Source of the DNA: Glycomyces tritici | GTDB lineage: Bacteria; Actinomycetota; Actinomycetes; Mycobacteriales; Micromonosporaceae | Direction of reading: 5' to 3' | Length of the DNA: 64,000 bases | NCBI RefSeq assembly: GCF_030403505.1 | Contig: NZ_JAUEMJ010000003.1 | Coordinates: forward strand, 186,001 to 250,000 | In this document: positions 55,848-63,687 of the stretch, in pieces | Layout: each line of letters begins with the position of its first letter | Position numbering within the stretch: the stretch's first letter is position 1 | The notes under the pieces: model-generated | What the model was told of the DNA's origin: nothing | Seen by the model: the letters and a program-made list of their open reading frames with translations, nothing else | Database searches by the model: none | Translations under genes and position numbers: made by a program

Positions 55848-56516
55848 GTGGCATTGCAGTCGACACGCAAGTCCGCCCTCGTCGATCAGGTGATCGAACA
55901 GCTGCGCCAGCAGATCAGCGACGGCGAATGGGGACTCGGCTCGCGCATCCCCACCGAGAGCGAACTCGCAGAGCTCCTCGGCGTCGGCCGCAACACCATC
56001 CGCGAAGGCGTCCGGGCCCTCGCCCACGCCGGCCTCCTCGAGATCCGCCAAGGCGCCGGCACCTTCGTCGTCGGCCGCAGCGAGGTCACCGCCGCCGTGC
56101 GCCGCCGCATCGCCGCCAGCCCCGCCTCCGACGCCATGGAGGTCCGCCGCGGCCTCGAGGTCGAAGCCGCCCGCCTCGCCGCCCACCGCCGCGACGAAGC
56201 CGACATCACCCGGCTGCGCATCCTCCTCTCCGAACGCGAAGCCACCCACGAGGTCAACGACACCGAGTCCTTCGTGGCCGCCGACATCGCCCTCCACCAG
56301 GCCGTCGCCGAAGCCAGCCACAACAAGCTCCTCGCCGAGCTGTACTCCGAACTCGCCGAATCCCTGCGCGAGACCGTGCGCGCCGGACTCGGCCCCAACC
56401 TCGCCGAAGAGCCGCACATAGACCACTCGCGCGCCATCGAGGCCATCATCGCCGGCGACGCCGACCTCGCCGCCGCCGAAACCGCCGCGTACCTGCGGCT
56501 GCTCATCGACGATTGA
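55848..56516 (+). CDS. FadR-type GntR transcriptional regulator
   Basis: 222 residues from GTG at 55848; a GTG at 55818 is possible. N-terminal winged helix (RIPTESELAELLGVGRNTIR, then EGVRALAHAGLLEIRQGAGTF) and a C-terminal FCD all-helical domain with metal-site residues in DIALHQAVAEASHNK and HIDHSRAI. FCD regulators bind organic acids or similar ligands. It probably controls the divergent MFS gene. Confidence 0.93.
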   Translation: MALQSTRKSALVDQVIEQLRQQISDGEWGLGSRIPTESELAELLGVGRNTIREGVRALAHAGLLEIRQGAGTFVVGRSEVTAAVRRRIAASPASDAMEVRRGLEVEAARLAAHRRDEADITRLRILLSEREATHEVNDTESFVAADIALHQAVAEASHNKLLAELYSELAESLRETVRAGLGPNLAEEPHIDHSRAIEAIIAGDADLAAAETAAYLRLLIDD

Positions 56517-56625
56517 CTGACCGCACCGGCACCGGACGCCTCACAGACCCAGCGTCGGCCACCGGAGGCACCGCCTCCGGGGGATAGAGTCGGAACTGTT
56601 CGCCTCTGAGTACGAAGGAGTCCCC

Positions 56626-57084
56626 ATGCGCCTGTCCGCCCGCGTCGACTACGCACTGCGGGCCGCCGTGGCCCTGGCCGGGTACGGCGAACGCTGGGTC
56701 TCCGCCGAGCAGATCGCCGAGGACCAGGGCATCCCCCGCAAGTTCCTCGAGTCGATCCTGCTCCAGCTGCGCCGCGGCGGCATCGCCACCTCCAAGCGCG
56801 GCTCCGAAGGCGGCCACCAGCTGGCGCGCCCCGGCACCGACATCAGCCTCGCCGACGTCATCCGCGCCGTCGACGGCCCGCTCGTCGGCGTCCGCGGCGA
56901 ACGCCCCGAGGCGGTCCCTTACTCCGGCACCGCCACCGCCATGACGAACGTGTGGATCGCCCTGCGCGTCTCCGAGCGCAACATCCTCGAATCGGTCTCC
57001 CTCGCCGCCGTCGCGAACGACGACCTCCCCACTTCCGTCACCAAGCTCCTCGAGGACCCCGACGCCTGGGTCATCCGCGACTGA
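56626..57084 (+). CDS. Rrf2-family transcriptional regulator without cysteines
   Basis: 152 residues; ATG at 56626 with an aaggag site 5 bases away. Winged helix (SARVDYALRAAVALAG, IAEDQGIPRKFLESILLQLR) and the dimer helix are typical of Rrf2. The protein has no cysteine at all, so it cannot bind an iron-sulfur cluster as IscR, NsrR or RsrR do. Its ligand is unknown. Similar cysteine-free members include CymR-type regulators of sulfur metabolism. Confidence 0.92.
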   Translation: MRLSARVDYALRAAVALAGYGERWVSAEQIAEDQGIPRKFLESILLQLRRGGIATSKRGSEGGHQLARPGTDISLADVIRAVDGPLVGVRGERPEAVPYSGTATAMTNVWIALRVSERNILESVSLAAVANDDLPTSVTKLLEDPDAWVIRD

Positions 57085-57092
57085 CGCGGATC

Positions 57093-57386
57093 TCAGAGGT
57101 CCGTCGGGAGAATGCTGAAGCGGTCGAAACTGCTGTCGCCGCCCGGCAGCGGTGACAGTCTCCGAAGTGGCCCCGGGACCCTCGACTCGATCGAGTAGCG
57201 CCTCATAGGCCTGCTTGGCCACCGCGTAGTGAACTCGATGCGCAGCAGGTGGTCGAGCTCGGTAGACACCAGCGGCGAGTACACGAAACCCCCGGTCGAC
57301 TCGAAAAGGTCGGCGCAGCGCGAATGACGCGGGTCGCGGACGCTGAACACAGCGATCAACGCGGAGGTATCGGCGACGATGATCAC
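57093..57386 (-). pseudogene. Decayed PIN-domain (VapC-type) toxin
   Basis: A frame of 97 residues starting MIIVADTSALIAVFSVRDP carries the first PIN acidic residue (Asp6) and the STELDHL segment, then loses similarity. The continuation AVAKQAYEALLDRV lies in the next frame, and the family's C-terminal end (here FDRFSILPTDL) returns in the first frame. Intact relatives are about 130-140 residues long. The remaining copy therefore has a frameshift and an internal deletion that removes the later catalytic acids. Probably non-functional. Confidence 0.7.
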
Positions 57387-57436
57387 CTGCGGTCGGCTCG
57401 CCGCTCATAGGCCTCATCGATGATCCTTCGTTTTCC
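57383..57436 (-). pseudogene. Antitoxin C-terminal remnant of the PIN locus
   Basis: Seventeen codons (KRRIIDEAYERRADRR preceded by Gly) end in a TGA that overlaps the toxin GTG start (GTGA), the usual coupling of VapBC-type pairs. An in-frame TGA at 57439-57437 cuts off the rest, so the antitoxin is also broken. Confidence 0.45.
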
Positions 57437-57513
57437 TCACGACCGATCGGCTCGAAGTTCGCAGGAAGAGTACGAAACACGCGTTCGGTCCTCCGTCCAT
57501 GCGCGGGCTTTGA

Positions 57514-57519
57514 CAGAAT
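57514..57519 (+). promoter_or_regulatory. -10 element of a likely leaderless gene
   Basis: CAGAAT ends 6 bases before the GTG at 57526; no ribosome site is seen. Confidence 0.4.
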
Positions 57520-57525
57520 CGGCAC

Positions 57526-58449
57526 GTGAAATTCCCTGACTTGGGGGCCTGGTGGGACCGCGTCCTCCTCGGGGCTCGGCAACGGTCCAACCTGGTCGAC
57601 CACTCCTGGCGCGCAGGCGAGCGGTACGGCGAGGTCCACGGCGGCCAGCTGGCCGCCGCGATCTCCTACTACGCCTTCTTCGCGGCGTTCTCGATGTCGC
57701 TGCTGGCGCTGGCGATCTTCGGGTACCTGCTCAGCTCCCCCGAGATCTACCTGTCCGTCGAGGAGTGGCTCTCGACCAACCTGCCGGTGATCGACATCGG
57801 CGTCCTGGAGGACTCCCGCCAGTCGGTCACGATCTTCGCCTCGGCCGCGCTCATCGTCGCCGGAGTCGCCTGGGTGCAGTCGGTGCGGGCCGCCATCCGG
57901 CTGATCTGGGGCCTCGACGCGCAGCCGGGGAACCCGTTCCTGCGGTGGGCGATCGACTTCCTGATCCTCATCGGGATCTCGACCCTGCTGCTCATCACGA
58001 TCGGCGCGACGGCCGGCGCGGAATGGGTGCTCGCCTGGCTCGAGCTCGACGAGGCCACCGGGAACCTCGCACTCGTCGTCCGCGGCATCTCGGTCCTCGT
58101 GGGCCTCATCGCGAACGCCCTGCTCGCGATGGTCCTGCTCCAGGCCCTCCCGCGCGTGGTCATGCCGCTGCGGCGGGTCGTGTGGGCCTCGGTTGCGGTC
58201 TCGATCGGCACGGAGCTGCTGAAGACCGCCGGCCGCATCTACGTCCTGCACGTCTCCGACCGCCCCGCCTACCAGGCCGTGACCACCGCGGTCGGTCTCC
58301 TCGTGTTCCTCTACATCTTCAACGTCATGATGCTCCTGGCCGCCTCCTGGACGGCGACCTCCCTGCGCGGCAAGGCCATCGACCTGTACGAGCGCGCCGC
58401 CATCCCCTACGAGACCGGCCGCCTGCACAAACCCGAGACAGAGCGGTGA
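57526..58449 (+). CDS. YihY/BrkB family membrane protein
   Basis: 307 residues from GTG at 57526. About six helices with the YihY/BrkB signature around GGQLAAAISYYAFFAAF and the conserved QSVRAAIRLIWGLD. Once predicted to be RNase BN, the family is now viewed as membrane proteins of unsettled function, with roles proposed in transport or envelope homeostasis. Confidence 0.93.
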   Translation: MKFPDLGAWWDRVLLGARQRSNLVDHSWRAGERYGEVHGGQLAAAISYYAFFAAFSMSLLALAIFGYLLSSPEIYLSVEEWLSTNLPVIDIGVLEDSRQSVTIFASAALIVAGVAWVQSVRAAIRLIWGLDAQPGNPFLRWAIDFLILIGISTLLLITIGATAGAEWVLAWLELDEATGNLALVVRGISVLVGLIANALLAMVLLQALPRVVMPLRRVVWASVAVSIGTELLKTAGRIYVLHVSDRPAYQAVTTAVGLLVFLYIFNVMMLLAASWTATSLRGKAIDLYERAAIPYETGRLHKPETER

Positions 58450-58478
58450 CGGCCCGGGCGCGATGCGCCCGGGCCGTC
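58448..58478. terminator. Bidirectional terminator between yihY and the rhamnogalacturonan lyase gene
   Basis: A 14-bp perfect stem (58448-58461 against 58465-58478) closes gat between convergent genes. Confidence 0.8.
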
Positions 58479-58490
58479 GATCCCTTGCAG

Positions 58491-61400
58491 TTAAGCGGTG
58501 GCGCAGACCTGGCCGTTCATGAGGAACATGCCCGGGTCGTGCGGGTCGCCGGTGCCCTGGTAGCCGATCTGCTTGGTCTGGCCCGGCCTCAGGGGGAAGT
58601 TCCAGAAGGCCGGGTCGGCCGCCATCGCGTCCCCGTCGAGCGCAATGGTGCCGCCCCAGTCGTGCTCGACCGAGGTGACGCCGCCGGACTTCCAGGCGAG
58701 GTCGAACTCCTCGATCGGGGCCTCACCGGTGTTGGTGACCTTGACCTGGACGACGAAGCCGTCGCCCCAGTCGGCCGCCACGCGGTACTCGACCCGGCAG
58801 TTCGCGGCCGCGTACGGCGCCGCGGCGCTGTCGCGGACCGGGCCCGAGGTGACCGTCTCCCATTCGGGGGCGGCCATGTCGAAGCCGAGGAAGAAGCTCG
58901 GCCACGGCGGCTGGTTGTACGAGACGTTCTGCCACGACACGGCGAGGCGGTACTGCGGGTCGTTCATCAGCGTCGGCAGCGCGTGGTCCGAGGCGATCGT
59001 GGTGGTGAACAGGCGCACGCCGTCGTTCGACTCCTTGCGCAGGACCACCTCCTCGCGCCAGTCCCCGAGCAGGTCGCCGGTGAGGACCGCGTTGCCCTTG
59101 GTGCCGTTGTTCGTGTCCACCCCTTCAGGAGTGAAGATCTCCTCCTGGGTGCCGGTCTCGTAGTCCCATTCGGCGATGAACGGGTAGACCGGGACGTAGT
59201 CGGGCTCGTTGAACTCGTGGTCGAAGATCTCGCGGCCGAGGTCGCCGTCCCACCAGACCATCGAGTTCGCGGACGGGATGGCGTTCCCGATCAGGGTGCC
59301 GTCGGCCGCGTGGAGCTCGCCTTCGCGCGAGTTCCAGGCGCCCGTGGTGCTCGCGGCCCAGCATTCGGCGCCCGCGTAGTTCGGGTCGATGTCGCCGCAG
59401 GTGCCGCGGCCGGTGTCCCGGGTGCCCGGGATCGACCAGAGCACTTCGGCGGTGTCGGCGTCGCGGAACGCGCCGGCCTTGTTGCCCGAACAGCTCATGC
59501 ACTCGAAGGGGCTGAAGATCTCCAGGCCCTCGTTGGACGGGTCGAAGTCCGAGACGTGCAGCGCGTCGCCGTGGCCCAGGCCCGTCGAGTACAGCGGCGT
59601 CCCGTCATCGTCGATGGTCATGGCGCCGAACACGATCTCGTCGCGCCCGTCCGCGTCCACATCGGCGATGGACATCTGGTGGTTGCCCTGGCCCGCGTAC
59701 TTGCCGCCCCAGCGGTCGGAGCTGAAGGTCCACAGCTGCGGCAGGTTGTCGCCGTCCCAGTTCCAGGCGGTGACCTCGCTCTTGGCGTAGATGCCGCGGT
59801 TGGTGATCAGCGACGGGTGCACGCCGTCGAGGTAGGCCACGGCGAGCATGAGGCGGTCGCCGCGGTTGCCGTAGCAGTCGCCCCAAGAGCAGATGTCGCC
59901 GCGCGCGGGCGCCCAGTCGGCGGTCTCCATCGCGGCGCCGGTCTGGCCGTTGAAGACCGTGAGGAACTCCGGGCCCTGCAGGATGCGGCCGTCGGTGCCG
60001 CGGTAGTCCGCGGCGGCGTCGCCGATCACGGTCCCTTCGCCGTCCACGGTGCCGTCGGCGGTCTTGAGGGCCACTTCGGCCTTGCCGTCGGAGTCGAGGT
60101 CGTAGGCGACGAGCTGCGTGTAGTGCGCCCCGGCGCGGATGTTGCGCCCGAGGTCGATGCGCCACAGGCGCTCACCGCTGAGGGTGTACGCGTCGACGTA
60201 GACGTTCCCGGTGTAGCCGCTCCGGGAGTTGTCCTTCGCGTTGGAGGGGTCCCACTTCTGGATGATCTCGTAGACGCCGTCGCCGTCCACATCGGCGACC
60301 GTGGCGTCGTTCGGGGCGTACGTGTAGGCGACGCCGTCCGGGGTGGTGCCGCCTTCGGGGCGCTCCATGTCGATGTCGATGTACTGGTCGTCCCAGACCT
60401 CGAAGGCCTTGGTGTACCCGGTCTCGACGCCTTCGGACACCGTGGCGATCCAGTAGGTCGCGTTCGGGGTGCCGCCCTGGTCGGTGAGGTTGGTCAGCTG
60501 CGTCGGCTCGGGCGTGATGAGCCGGCCGTCGCGGTAGACGTTGAACGCGAGGCCCTCCGGGTCCAGCGCGAGGCTGCGCCAGCTCAGGAAGTTCCCGCCT
60601 TCGACGCCGACGGCGACCGGGGCGCGGTCGAGGCTCTCGATCTGCTCGGCGCACTCGGTGCACGGCTCTGCAGGGCCTTCCCCGCCGCCGCCGGGCACGT
60701 CCCCGATGCGGGTCAGCTCGAGGCCGTTGAGGTGGCCGGTCTGGCCGGAGATGGTGAGGTTGAGCTGGCCGTCCTCGACGGTGATGCCCTCGAAGTCCTT
60801 GGTGAGGATCGCCCTCGAGGCGGCGTTGGCCGCGCCGAAGTCGACGCCTTCGAACTTCACGTTCGCGCGGGCCGAGCCCACGTAGTCGCCGGTGATGACG
60901 CGGGCGGTGTAGAGGCCGTCGGCGACGTCGACGGCGAAGTCGTAGGAGCCGCCGAACCAGGCCACGAAGTCGGAGCCGAGCGGGTCGGCGGCGACGCCGC
61001 GGTCGCGGTCGATCGCGGTCGTCATGTCGGTGGTGAAGCCGTAGCCGAGCTCCGCGGTGTAAGCGGTGCCGCGGTTGACCTCGGTGTACCCGGGCGCGAC
61101 GGTCTGCGAGGCGGGGCCGAAGTCGTACTTGAACCCGGCGGTGGCGGTCGTGACCGTGAGCGCGGAGGACTTCGCGCCCTCGCCCTTGCCGTTGACGCCC
61201 GCGACGGCGAACTCGTAGGCCGTGTCCTCCTTGAGGCCGGAGACGCGGCCGACGCCCACGGTGGCCGTGGAGCCGAGACGCCATTCGGCGCCGGGCTCGC
61301 GCACGAACACGCGGTAGATGTCGGCGTCGTCGGCGGTGTCCCAGTTGAGGGTCACGCTCGCGTTCGCCACAGTGGCGGCCTTGAGGCCGGTCGGTGCGGC

Positions 61401-62213
61401 GGGCGTGTTCGCCGGGGGCGCGATGTCGACGACGTGCTCGGAGAGCGGGAGTCCCAGGGTGGCGGTCTCCTCGGCGACCAGGCGGGCCATCTGGATGGCG
61501 CCGTACTCCTGGAAGTGCGTGTCGTCGGCGGTGCCGTTCGGCCGGTTCGGGTAGACCCCGGCCGGGACGTGCAGGAACACCGACTTCGCTTCCTCGGGGC
61601 CGATCTCGTTGAGGTAGGCGCGCGAGGAGGCCGAGAGGTCGACCACGGCGACGCCGGTCTCCTCGTGGAGCTCGTGGACCTTGTTCACGTAGTCGCCGAA
61701 GGACACGTTGAACTCGCCGGTCTCGGCGTTGAAGCTGCGGCGCGAGACGGGGGTGACGAGCACCGGGACGGCGCCCTTCGCGATCGCGCCCGCGATGTAG
61801 TGGTCGCGCAGGTACATCTTGTAGTCGTCGGGCGAGGTGTACCGCTCGGGGACCGAGGCGGTCGCGTCGTTGTGCCCGAACTGGACGAAGAGGTAGTCGC
61901 CCGGCTGGATCTCGTTCAGGATCGCGTCGAGGCGGCCCTGCTCGATGAAGGACCGCGAGGAGCGCCCGCCGATCGCGTGGTTCGCGATCTCGACGTTCTC
62001 GTCGAAGTACCGGTCGATGACCTGGCCCCAGCCGGCCTGCGGCTCCCAGTAAGGGTCGTAGGTCTGGACGGTGGAGTCGGAGGCGAGGTAGACGGTGATG
62101 CCGTCGTCCTGGGCCTGCGCGGGCGCGCCCGCGGCGAGGACGCCCGCGACCGCGGTGGCCCCGGCGGCGGCGACCGCGAGGGCGCGCCGCCATCGGGAGG
62201 GAGGAGGAGTCAT
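58491..62213 (-). CDS. Secreted rhamnogalacturonan acetylesterase-lyase fusion with CBM2
   Basis: 1,240 residues from the ATG at 62213 with a ggaag site. Signal peptide 1-35. Residues about 38-270 are an SGNH rhamnogalacturonan acetylesterase (SDS with Ser47, GHND with Asn115, DTH near 250). A fibronectin III domain covers about 285-370. A carbohydrate-binding-like region covers about 375-505. A PL11 rhamnogalacturonan lyase beta-propeller with Ca-binding DVDGDG and DLDSDG loops covers about 530-1125. A C-terminal CBM2 covers about 1140-1240. One polypeptide should therefore deacetylate and cleave the rhamnogalacturonan I backbone of pectin. Confidence 0.93.
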   Translation of the reverse strand: MTPPPSRWRRALAVAAAGATAVAGVLAAGAPAQAQDDGITVYLASDSTVQTYDPYWEPQAGWGQVIDRYFDENVEIANHAIGGRSSRSFIEQGRLDAILNEIQPGDYLFVQFGHNDATASVPERYTSPDDYKMYLRDHYIAGAIAKGAVPVLVTPVSRRSFNAETGEFNVSFGDYVNKVHELHEETGVAVVDLSASSRAYLNEIGPEEAKSVFLHVPAGVYPNRPNGTADDTHFQEYGAIQMARLVAEETATLGLPLSEHVVDIAPPANTPAAPTGLKAATVANASVTLNWDTADDADIYRVFVREPGAEWRLGSTATVGVGRVSGLKEDTAYEFAVAGVNGKGEGAKSSALTVTTATAGFKYDFGPASQTVAPGYTEVNRGTAYTAELGYGFTTDMTTAIDRDRGVAADPLGSDFVAWFGGSYDFAVDVADGLYTARVITGDYVGSARANVKFEGVDFGAANAASRAILTKDFEGITVEDGQLNLTISGQTGHLNGLELTRIGDVPGGGGEGPAEPCTECAEQIESLDRAPVAVGVEGGNFLSWRSLALDPEGLAFNVYRDGRLITPEPTQLTNLTDQGGTPNATYWIATVSEGVETGYTKAFEVWDDQYIDIDMERPEGGTTPDGVAYTYAPNDATVADVDGDGVYEIIQKWDPSNAKDNSRSGYTGNVYVDAYTLSGERLWRIDLGRNIRAGAHYTQLVAYDLDSDGKAEVALKTADGTVDGEGTVIGDAAADYRGTDGRILQGPEFLTVFNGQTGAAMETADWAPARGDICSWGDCYGNRGDRLMLAVAYLDGVHPSLITNRGIYAKSEVTAWNWDGDNLPQLWTFSSDRWGGKYAGQGNHQMSIADVDADGRDEIVFGAMTIDDDGTPLYSTGLGHGDALHVSDFDPSNEGLEIFSPFECMSCSGNKAGAFRDADTAEVLWSIPGTRDTGRGTCGDIDPNYAGAECWAASTTGAWNSREGELHAADGTLIGNAIPSANSMVWWDGDLGREIFDHEFNEPDYVPVYPFIAEWDYETGTQEEIFTPEGVDTNNGTKGNAVLTGDLLGDWREEVVLRKESNDGVRLFTTTIASDHALPTLMNDPQYRLAVSWQNVSYNQPPWPSFFLGFDMAAPEWETVTSGPVRDSAAAPYAAANCRVEYRVAADWGDGFVVQVKVTNTGEAPIEEFDLAWKSGGVTSVEHDWGGTIALDGDAMAADPAFWNFPLRPGQTKQIGYQGTGDPHDPGMFLMNGQVCATA

Positions 62214-62263
62214 GTTCACTTCCGTAGTGATGAGGAGGAGGGGGCTCACCGGGCATACGGATA

Positions 62264-62275
62264 TGAATCGTTTCA
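62264..62275 (-). promoter_or_regulatory. LacI-type operator upstream of the esterase-lyase gene
   Basis: On the minus strand tgaaacgattca, 51 bases before the start codon. It is an imperfect palindrome matching the LacI-family consensus TGAAACGTTTCA at 11 of 12 positions, and identical to the site at 63797-63808. Confidence 0.65.
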
Positions 62276-62393
62276 ATTCCGAGGACGGTTGCCTGGCAAG
62301 CGATTTCTAGAAGGGGACGGTACCGAGCGGATGCAGAAAAGTCAATACATGTCGATACGTAATGAGACACGGCAGGATCGCGGAGGGTCCCGG

Positions 62394-62437
62394 GACTCGT
62401 GGCACATGCCCGACTTGTCGGGCATGTGCCACGAGTC
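62394..62437 (-). terminator. Very strong hairpin after the CBM13 acetylesterase gene
   Basis: A 20-bp perfect inverted repeat with a 4-base loop (cttg), arms 62394-62413 and 62418-62437. It begins 3 bases past the stop codon. No T tract follows. Confidence 0.8.
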
Positions 62438-62439
62438 AA

Positions 62440-63687
62440 TCAGCGGACGTGTCCCGCGATCGGCAGCGGGAGCGCCTTGGCGCCTTCGGAGACCAGGCGC
62501 GCCATCTGGTTCGCGCCGTTGTCCTGGAAGTGGGTCGAGTCGGCGAGCCCGTTCGGGTAGTTCGGGTACTGCCCGGACCGCAGGTGCATGAAGACCTCCC
62601 AGCGGGCCCGGTCGTAGCCGATCGAGTTCAGGTAGGTGCGCGAGCGCGCCCCCAGGTCGATCATGGCGACGCCGGTCTCGGCCACCAGCTCGTGGACCTT
62701 GGCGGCGTAGGTCCCGAACGACTCGTTGAACCGGCCGGTGGACGAGTTGTAGTCGAGGCGGTTGACCGGCGTGAGCAGCACCGGGGTCGCGCCCCTGGCC
62801 GTCGCTCCGGCCATGTAGTTGTCGCGCAGGTACCGCTTGTAGTCCGCGGGCGAGGTGTACCGCTCGGGGTTGCCGGTGCTGGCGTCGTTGTGCCCGAACT
62901 GGACGAAGAGGTAGTCGCCCGGCTTGATCGCGTTGAGGATCGTGGTGAGGCGGCCCTGCTCGATGAACGAGCGCGAGGAGCGCCCGCCGATCGCGTGGTT
63001 GGCGATCGTCGTGTTCGCGTCGAAGTACGCCCCGAGCTTCTGGCCCCAGCCGCTCATCGGGTAGGACGAGGAGTTGTAGGTCTGGGCGGTGGAGTCCGAG
63101 GCGATGTAGATCGTCGGGTTGCCCTCCGGCGCGGTGCCGACCGGGAGGGCCCGGAACTGCTGGTTCGTGCCGCCGTTCGAGTCGTACTGGGCGATGCGGG
63201 CGCCCGCGGCGGTCGACCGCTCGAAGACGTCGAGGGCCTTGCCGGAGTGGCGGTTGACGAAGCGCAGGTAGGTCCCGTCGTCGAGGATCTGCCACTGCTG
63301 GTTGGTGCCGCCGTTGTCGGTCCACTGGACGATGTCGGCGCCGTTGGCGGTGGACTTGGCGTAGACGTCGAGGACCTTGCTGGAGTGGCGGGCCTGGATC
63401 TTGTAGTAGCCGCCGCCGGCGTCGACGAAGCGGAACTGCTGCTGGGCGGCGTCCGTCCGGGTCTGCTGGAGGAGCTTGGCGCCGTCGGCGGTCGAGGCGC
63501 CGAGGTCCAGGACGTGGCCGGAGAGGCGGGACTGCAGGAGGTACCAGGTCCCAGGGGTGAAGGCCGCGTTCGCGGCGCCCGCACCGAGGAATCCGCCCGC
63601 GGCGGCGCCGGCGCCGATCCCTGCGAGGAGACCGAGGTTGCGCCGGGAGAGCTTGGCGCTGAACGGGTTCGAGTGTGCGTTTGTCAT
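62440..63687 (-). CDS. Secreted rhamnogalacturonan acetylesterase with ricin-type CBM13
   Basis: 415 residues from the ATG at 63687 with a ggag site 7 bases away. A twin-arginine signal (SRRNLGLLAG, 14-23) ends in an Ala-rich cleavage region. A beta-trefoil CBM13 (about 45-180) shows three QxW/F repeats (QQQF, NQQW, NQQF). The SGNH esterase (about 190-415) has SDS with nucleophile Ser199, GGRSS, GHND and a terminal DSTH motif. Its catalytic domain is closely similar to that of the fusion enzyme downstream, suggesting domain duplication. It should remove acetyl groups from rhamnogalacturonan I. Confidence 0.93.
   Translation of the reverse strand: MTNAHSNPFSAKLSRRNLGLLAGIGAGAAAGGFLGAGAANAAFTPGTWYLLQSRLSGHVLDLGASTADGAKLLQQTRTDAAQQQFRFVDAGGGYYKIQARHSSKVLDVYAKSTANGADIVQWTDNGGTNQQWQILDDGTYLRFVNRHSGKALDVFERSTAAGARIAQYDSNGGTNQQFRALPVGTAPEGNPTIYIASDSTAQTYNSSSYPMSGWGQKLGAYFDANTTIANHAIGGRSSRSFIEQGRLTTILNAIKPGDYLFVQFGHNDASTGNPERYTSPADYKRYLRDNYMAGATARGATPVLLTPVNRLDYNSSTGRFNESFGTYAAKVHELVAETGVAMIDLGARSRTYLNSIGYDRARWEVFMHLRSGQYPNYPNGLADSTHFQDNGANQMARLVSEGAKALPLPIAGHVR

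Noticed and set aside
57552..62591. A 1,679-codon plus-strand frame over yihY and the esterase-lyase gene
   Set aside because: It is antisense to a gene with clear enzyme motifs and out of frame with yihY. Its composition is Arg/Gly/Val/Asp-rich, as in shadow frames.
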